The notes below the pieces were generated by a model that ran no database searches, was not told where the DNA came from, and saw nothing but the letters and a program-made list of their open reading frames with translations. DNA of 64,000 bases, from positions 248,001 to 312,000 of the forward strand of contig CAWUHX010000148.1 of NCBI GenBank assembly GCA_963922205.1, in the 5' to 3' direction. The translations under genes were made by a program, and so were the position numbers. This stretch comes from Romanomermis culicivorax. Its lineage: Eukaryota; Nematoda; Enoplea; Mermithida; Mermithidae. Below are positions 59,659-64,000 of this stretch, in pieces. Numbering within the stretch: position 1 is the stretch's first letter; the number at the start of each line of letters is the position of its first letter.

Positions 59659-59826
59659 CTTTGATTTATTGATGATTTATCTATTTCTTAAAATATTTAC
59701 ATTTCTTGCGAGTCGATTTACTAATCTTATTCTCTATATGACTTTATATTATGTATTTCACTTGACATTTTTCTTTTGTTTTGTTTTGTGTTACAGCAAT
59801 AAATATTTTTCATTTCATTTCATTTC

Positions 59827-60142
59827 AAAATCTAAAAATTTTCCGGCGCTTTGCGCCGGTCATGGGTATAATGATAACTATTTGCTATCAGGCGCGGCCG
59901 TTAGCATATCTACTTCGACATACTAATTACTGCTCATCAGCTTCCATCAATCAAGTTAGCTCGTTTCATTTTTTAATCGTTAACAGTCAATTATGGGGTA
60001 AATTAGGGGTGGCAGTGACCGCCGAATTAACCCTACCTTTAAAATTTTCTGTAGGCTTAGGCTTAGGGTACAGCAGCTGCGCCCGAAAGGCGCAGCGCTG
60101 TTGAGGCTCTTCCAAATGAATAATTTGAAGAACGATGAAGAT
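59827..60142. other. non-coding DNA
   Basis: Begins with the hairpin CCGGCGCTTTGCGCCGG at 59843-59859; otherwise nothing recognised. Confidence 0.4.
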
Positions 60143-61173
60143 CAGAGCACCCCATTGGGGGGTGTGGGGGGGTATTATTCCCGTCTTAGATTTGGAAATT
60201 CATTTACTACCCCCATAAAAACAGCTCACTATAGGAAAAAATTTTGGTAGACTTCATCTTCTCCCCAGTAGGTTATACTAATTCGAGAAAAATTGCAGAA
60301 TGTGTGATTCTGAGGAATTACTCATTGCACTTTTTGACACATTTACTGAGCAAATGATAATGGGAAAGTATGCAGTTTGTGTGCCATATAGCGATTTTTA
60401 GGGAAGGATATCAGCACATTAATATACATACTACTTATAGGAAATCATTATAAATATAATTGGGAGATGAAATAATGACTTATGTGTATGTGATTAATCA
60501 AAAAATCGCCCCTTGGGAAGAAAAACATTATGTCCTTAAAATTCTGCCTCTTCATGCTCTCCTTTCCTTTTCCCCGCTTCTGCGTTGGGTCTTCTGTGCG
60601 CATATGGTTAACCAAGTTGTGGCATACTTTCCTGCTATGAGTTGAGACATGTGAGGTCTGTTGACGTGGATCAGGAGTGGTACTTGGTTTCAAACTCGTA
60701 GTTCATAGTCTAATGGGATTAATAATACTAAAGCCACATTCAGCATGAGCACTTTCAATTGAAAGCATTGTTAGAACCTTCATCAGTGATGGAATAAGCT
60801 CATAACCCTGAAGATGCTGGTTCAAATAATGTTTCTAAAAGTACATTGTGCCCGATTCTTGAAATGTGCAGGAATCAGTTGACACGACAATCTTCAAAGT
60901 CTGACTATTCAGTGCATATAATTAGTACATTCAAGTTTCATGATTGGGAGCTGGAAAATGGGGTTGAAATAGTAAATGGTTTTTGACCGTAAAAAGCGTA
61001 AAGTAGGGGCATTAATCATTTTTGTAAGTTCGAGAAACTACAACTCCCCCCTCCTCAGCAAAAAGTTGAGAGCCAAATATAAGAGAAAAAAAAGGTCATG
61101 GCATATTTCAAGTACTACCCTTAAAATTCATGATTTTACCCCTACCTAAATTTTCGACCTTGGGGACCTCTGA
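60143..61173. mobile_element. CAGAG-family hAT-like element, long form, 1.03 kb
   Basis: Ends CAGAGCACCCCATTGG and CCTTGGGGACCTCTG; exact 8-bp duplication ATGAAGAT at 60135-60142 and 61174-61181. The termini match the 180-bp copies, but the 1-kb interior is unrelated to them. No transposase seen. Confidence 0.82.
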
Positions 61174-61181
61174 TGAAGATC

Positions 61182-61913
61182 ATTGCATAAGTGAAGTGAG
61201 TCATTTGCATGATGAAACATACTTGTTAAACCAAGCTAATTATGCAATTTTTTTCCTATAACTTCGCTTTGGCGCTTTTCCCATGCATAATTTCCCATGT
61301 TCTTTCTTCCCTTCATCATGAAAACCCCCTAAAACCGGCGTCAAAGAAATTTCGGCGTGGCCATCGCCATCCCTAAAAATTACCAATTATGTCGCCCAAA
61401 ATTGAAACCAATTCTCTCAATTTTTTCACCAATTCTCTCAATTTTTTCTCTCGATGCTTGGAATTTTTTAAACGTTTGCAACTGGAACTTTTGCGTTTAT
61501 TGAAGATGGAAATTCAAAACATCATTCTAGACTGCGATTTTAGAACTTCTGTTCATGAATATCTGTTGGAGAGATTTATTTTCCAGCGTTTGAGAATATA
61601 AAACCCGAAAGTTTTTCCGGCGCTTCACGCCGGAATTTAAAACAAATTGCACTTCATCAGTTTGATTTTTTAATTTATTTCTCAACGTTGTGAAAGTTCA
61701 TTTTCCAGCGTGTTAGAAAATGAAAATCCAAGAATTTTTTTCGGCGCTCCGCGCCGGGCCAAGAACTAGACAAAATTAGATGATTCTAATCGGAACCACA
61801 AAAATGTTAATAGCGGATAAATTCCTCAGAACTCTATCTTAACATGATTCACCCGATCCTGTAGAACACCGATATATTCTTCATGAGCTGATTTTGACTA
61901 ACATAACCAGAAT
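61182..61913. other. non-coding DNA with two GC hairpins
   Basis: Hairpins CCGGCGCTTCACGCCGG at 61617-61633 and CGGCGCTCCGCGCCG at 61742-61756, only 110 bases apart. A tandem of CAATTCTCTCAATTTTTT occurs at about 61410-61447. No gene. Confidence 0.45.
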
Positions 61914-62910
61914 CACTGTTTTTTTTTCCACAAACTTTTTTCCACAGATGTGGAAAGGGGTCAAATTTTTTTTCCACATAGGGAAAAAAAAATTTTTTCG
62001 TCTTAAAATCCTCGTTTTTTGGCCTAAAAATGCTCACAGTCGCTTTATCGCGCTGTTTTTGAGCTTTTTTAAGCCTTCGGGAATCCGGTGTTTTTAGAGA
62101 AGTTAATTCATTAAAATTGAAGAAAAAATTGAAATGTTCGACTTAAAAGCCTAATCTACAAGCATTGTTGAACAAATTTTCTAGCAAACTATCCAAGAGC
62201 ATAATTGACGAATTATACAAGAAATCAATGGTCAAGTCCTCTATGATGACAAGTGAAAGCCCAAAAAAGATGGTAATCTTTCCGGCGCCTGTGCCGGAAA
62301 ATTTTTTTGGGTATATTGACATTCTGGAATGCTGGAAAATCAATTTTCCGAACATTGATTTCAAGAATTAGATTCCAATTTTGTGTTCAAGAGTCGTAAC
62401 TTCTAGAATTTAACTTGAAAAATTTTAAAATCTGTAATTTATTTGTAAACTCTCGTGAACTTGGTCGAAAATATATAAGTAAGAAGAGTATAAATTTCCG
62501 AAAGATATTTCCATGAAGCTTTTGAATTGATTTTACGTTAGCAAAGAAATAATCGCATCATAAAGCATGAAGACTTGACGTATTGATCTTTCTCAAAAGG
62601 AAAAAATGCGAATCTTCATTAAATATTATGACAAAATGTTGAAGATTACCAATTAACATGAGATACTACGTTTAAGATGATGAAAACTATTATAGATCAA
62701 GTGATATGATAAATGAAGGTAGACATGATAAAAGCCGCGCCTGAGCTACTTAATGACTAATAATGATTATGCACCAAAATAAATCTTTTCAATATGAAAA
62801 CCCCAAATTTTTCTTCCACATTTGTGGAAAGACCTAAGAAATTTTTTCCACATTCCGAATTTTTTTTCCACATTATAGTGCAGTGCAAGCAAATGTGGAA
62901 AAAAACAGTG
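61914..62910. mobile_element. hAT-like element, CACTGTTTTT...TCCACA ends, 997 bp
   Basis: Ends CACTGTTTTTTTTTCCACA and TGTGGAAAAAAACAGTG; exact 8-bp duplication ACCAGAAT at 61906-61913 and 62911-62918. Subterminal TTTTCCACA/TGTGGAAAA blocks recur three or more times at each end. The interior includes the hairpin-like TCCGGCGCCTGTGCCGGA at 62281-62298 and a block shared with 42.4-42.7 and 53.5-53.6 kb. No transposase. Confidence 0.87.
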
Positions 62911-63030
62911 ACCAGAATTTCCTCAATTTTTTCCTTATTGTGCAGGTTTCTGACTCCGAATACAACAAACTGCTTGGGTATGCTCCTAAAATGCATAAAA
63001 AAGCATCCGTAGACACATTATAAATGTTTT

Positions 63031-63070
63031 TGAATGAATGAATGAATGAATGAATGAATGAATGAATGAA
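63031..63070. repeat. (GAAT)n microsatellite, tail of non-LTR copy 4
   Basis: Ten near-perfect GAAT units on the plus strand, at the 3' terminus of the minus-strand element. Confidence 0.9.
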
Positions 63071-63275
63071 GAAGATTTATTACCTGTCAGGCGAAATATA
63101 ACACAAGAAAAGAAAAAAAAGGTTAAAACGCGAGAACAAACGATTAAAATGAAATAAGAAAATGAAGAAAAGTTTCGAAAACTCAATCCACGGCTACTTC
63201 AAAACGACAAATACAATATCGCAGCGAAAATATGTGCTACAGTAAACAAGTTAATGATGGTAATAGGAAGCGCAG

Positions 63276-63291
63276 GTTACATATTTGTAAC
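63276..63291 (-). other. 3'-UTR stem-loop of non-LTR copy 4
   Basis: On the minus strand GTTACAAATATGTAAC followed by CTGCGCTTCCTA, the same stem and the same 12-base 3' flank as copy 1. Confidence 0.6.
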
Positions 63292-64000
63292 AGGCTAACG
63301 CGCTCCCCCGAGATAATCAGAAAAATCAATCTTAGAGATTTTCATTTTGAATGTGTGTAAATTGGAAGAACTAAAAACTTCAGCTGAAAGTTCATTCCAG
63401 ATATTAATGTACCTGTTGGAAAAATCATATAATCTAATATTTGTTTTAGCTTTACCTGTTTTGAGTTTGTAGTCATTTTTACGATGGGTGGACTCGAAAT
63501 TACTGCTAATAAAGAAGTCCGATTTTTGCAGACAGGATTGGCCTTTAATAATTTGAAACATCATGCATAAGGCGGCACGTAGTCGGCGTATTTCTAAGCT
63601 ATCAAGGCATAGCTTAGTTAAACGCTCATCATATGAAAGGATAGACCCAAAACCACATATTCTCTTTGTGAATCTTCTCTGAACTTTTTCAATGAGATTT
63701 ATGTCAGAGGCATAGTAAGGGTTCCAAACAGTTGCATAATATTCTAGCAGGGGTCTAACATAAACAGTAAACGCGCCTACAAGGTTAGAAGTATCATGGG
63801 AAGTAAAGGTTCTAATTATCAAAGAACTTAAGCTAAAGGCTTTCTTGGTAATTGATGCTATGTGATCTCTAAAACTCAAGTTTTGGGATATAAGTACGCC
63901 CAAGTCTCTGACGTATGGGTTTTCACCTGGAATTTCAGACAATCCTAAATTGTAGGGGACCTTTGGATTTGCATGGCCCATATAGAGAATAGAACTTTTT

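Larger units (their letters stand above)
57960..59826 (+). mobile_element. non-LTR retrotransposon copy 3, frameshifted
   Basis: The longest copy. It starts within RT (GPDNLCAFLIKKL, VVPIFKKGDPVQVENYRPVS), continues at 58510-58901 (VYIDFAKAFDSVSHSKLLLK, SSVPQGSVLGPTLFLLYIND, FLFADDLK), 58943-59260 (VKDLGILISPN, ILEYCSSVWNP) and 59296-59664 (INVWNSLSFDIVNSPSLHTF). Several frameshifts and stops are present and a foreign segment interrupts it at about 58350-58505. The 3' end is a (TTTCA)n run at about 59803-59826. Endonuclease and ORF1 are absent. Confidence 0.87.
63031..64000 (-). mobile_element. non-LTR retrotransposon copy 4, C-terminal RT region open to the window edge
   Basis: A single uninterrupted minus-strand frame (63981-63295, 228 residues) covers the region after the RT core: VRDLGVLISQNLSFRDHI, LLEYYATVWNP, EKVQRRFTKRICGFG, GKAKTNIRLYDFSNRYINIW. 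It is closely related to copy 1 and the best preserved here. The element continues beyond 64000. A stem-loop lies at 63276-63291 after the stop, and the 3' end is a (TTCA)n tract (63031-63070 as GAAT on the plus strand). Confidence 0.88.

Noticed and set aside
63031..63070. Short regular repeats as a CRISPR-like array
   Set aside because: It is a plain GAAT microsatellite without spacers, at a LINE 3' end.

Overview
The window is nuclear DNA from a eukaryote, almost certainly an invertebrate animal. It is AT-rich, has GT-AG introns, three conserved animal or eukaryotic genes split into many exons, and is packed with transposable elements. An arthropod-type genome is possible, but nothing here fixes the phylum.

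Host genes: three recognisable multi-exon genes lie on the minus strand. ZYG11 (18.1-41.3 kb) is a substrate receptor of CUL2 ubiquitin ligases, with a VHL-box-like start, leucine-rich repeats and armadillo-like repeats. I could join nine exons with consistent reading phase; a short terminal exon was not found. UTP3/SAS10 (43.9-47.5 kb) is a small-subunit processome protein with eleven exons that join to 454 residues. PEX14 (47.9-52.5 kb) is the peroxisomal docking protein with seven exons that join to 283 residues. PEX14 and UTP3 are head-to-tail, only 362 bp apart. An unrecognised frameshifted reading frame lies at 13.5-14.2 kb (minus), a second coding-like stretch at 17.2-17.6 kb (plus), and a possible C-terminal exon at the left edge.

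LTR element: 3.85-11.95 kb holds the 3' two thirds of a Ty3/gypsy retroelement: the end of reverse transcriptase, RNase H, integrase, a polypurine tract and one LTR. Gag, protease and the 5' LTR are missing, and pol has one in-frame stop. Between pol and the LTR, in the position used by env in errantiviruses, is an intact spliced gene of about 1,324 codons. Its N-terminal part carries all the hallmarks of a DEDDy 3'-5' exonuclease, followed by an RS/RE-rich basic region. This is the most unusual object in the window.

Other repeats: non-LTR (CR1/Jockey-like) retrotransposon copies cluster at 53.6-64 kb. Each ends in a different microsatellite, and three share a stem-loop just after the stop codon. 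Many short non-autonomous DNA elements are scattered through introns and intergenic DNA. At least nine have terminal inverted repeats plus exact or near-exact 8-bp target duplications (hAT-like), several nested in one another. One (23.9-25.0 kb) still has remnants of a hAT transposase. A perfect or near-perfect GC-rich hairpin recurs about twenty times inside these elements in an otherwise AT-rich sequence.
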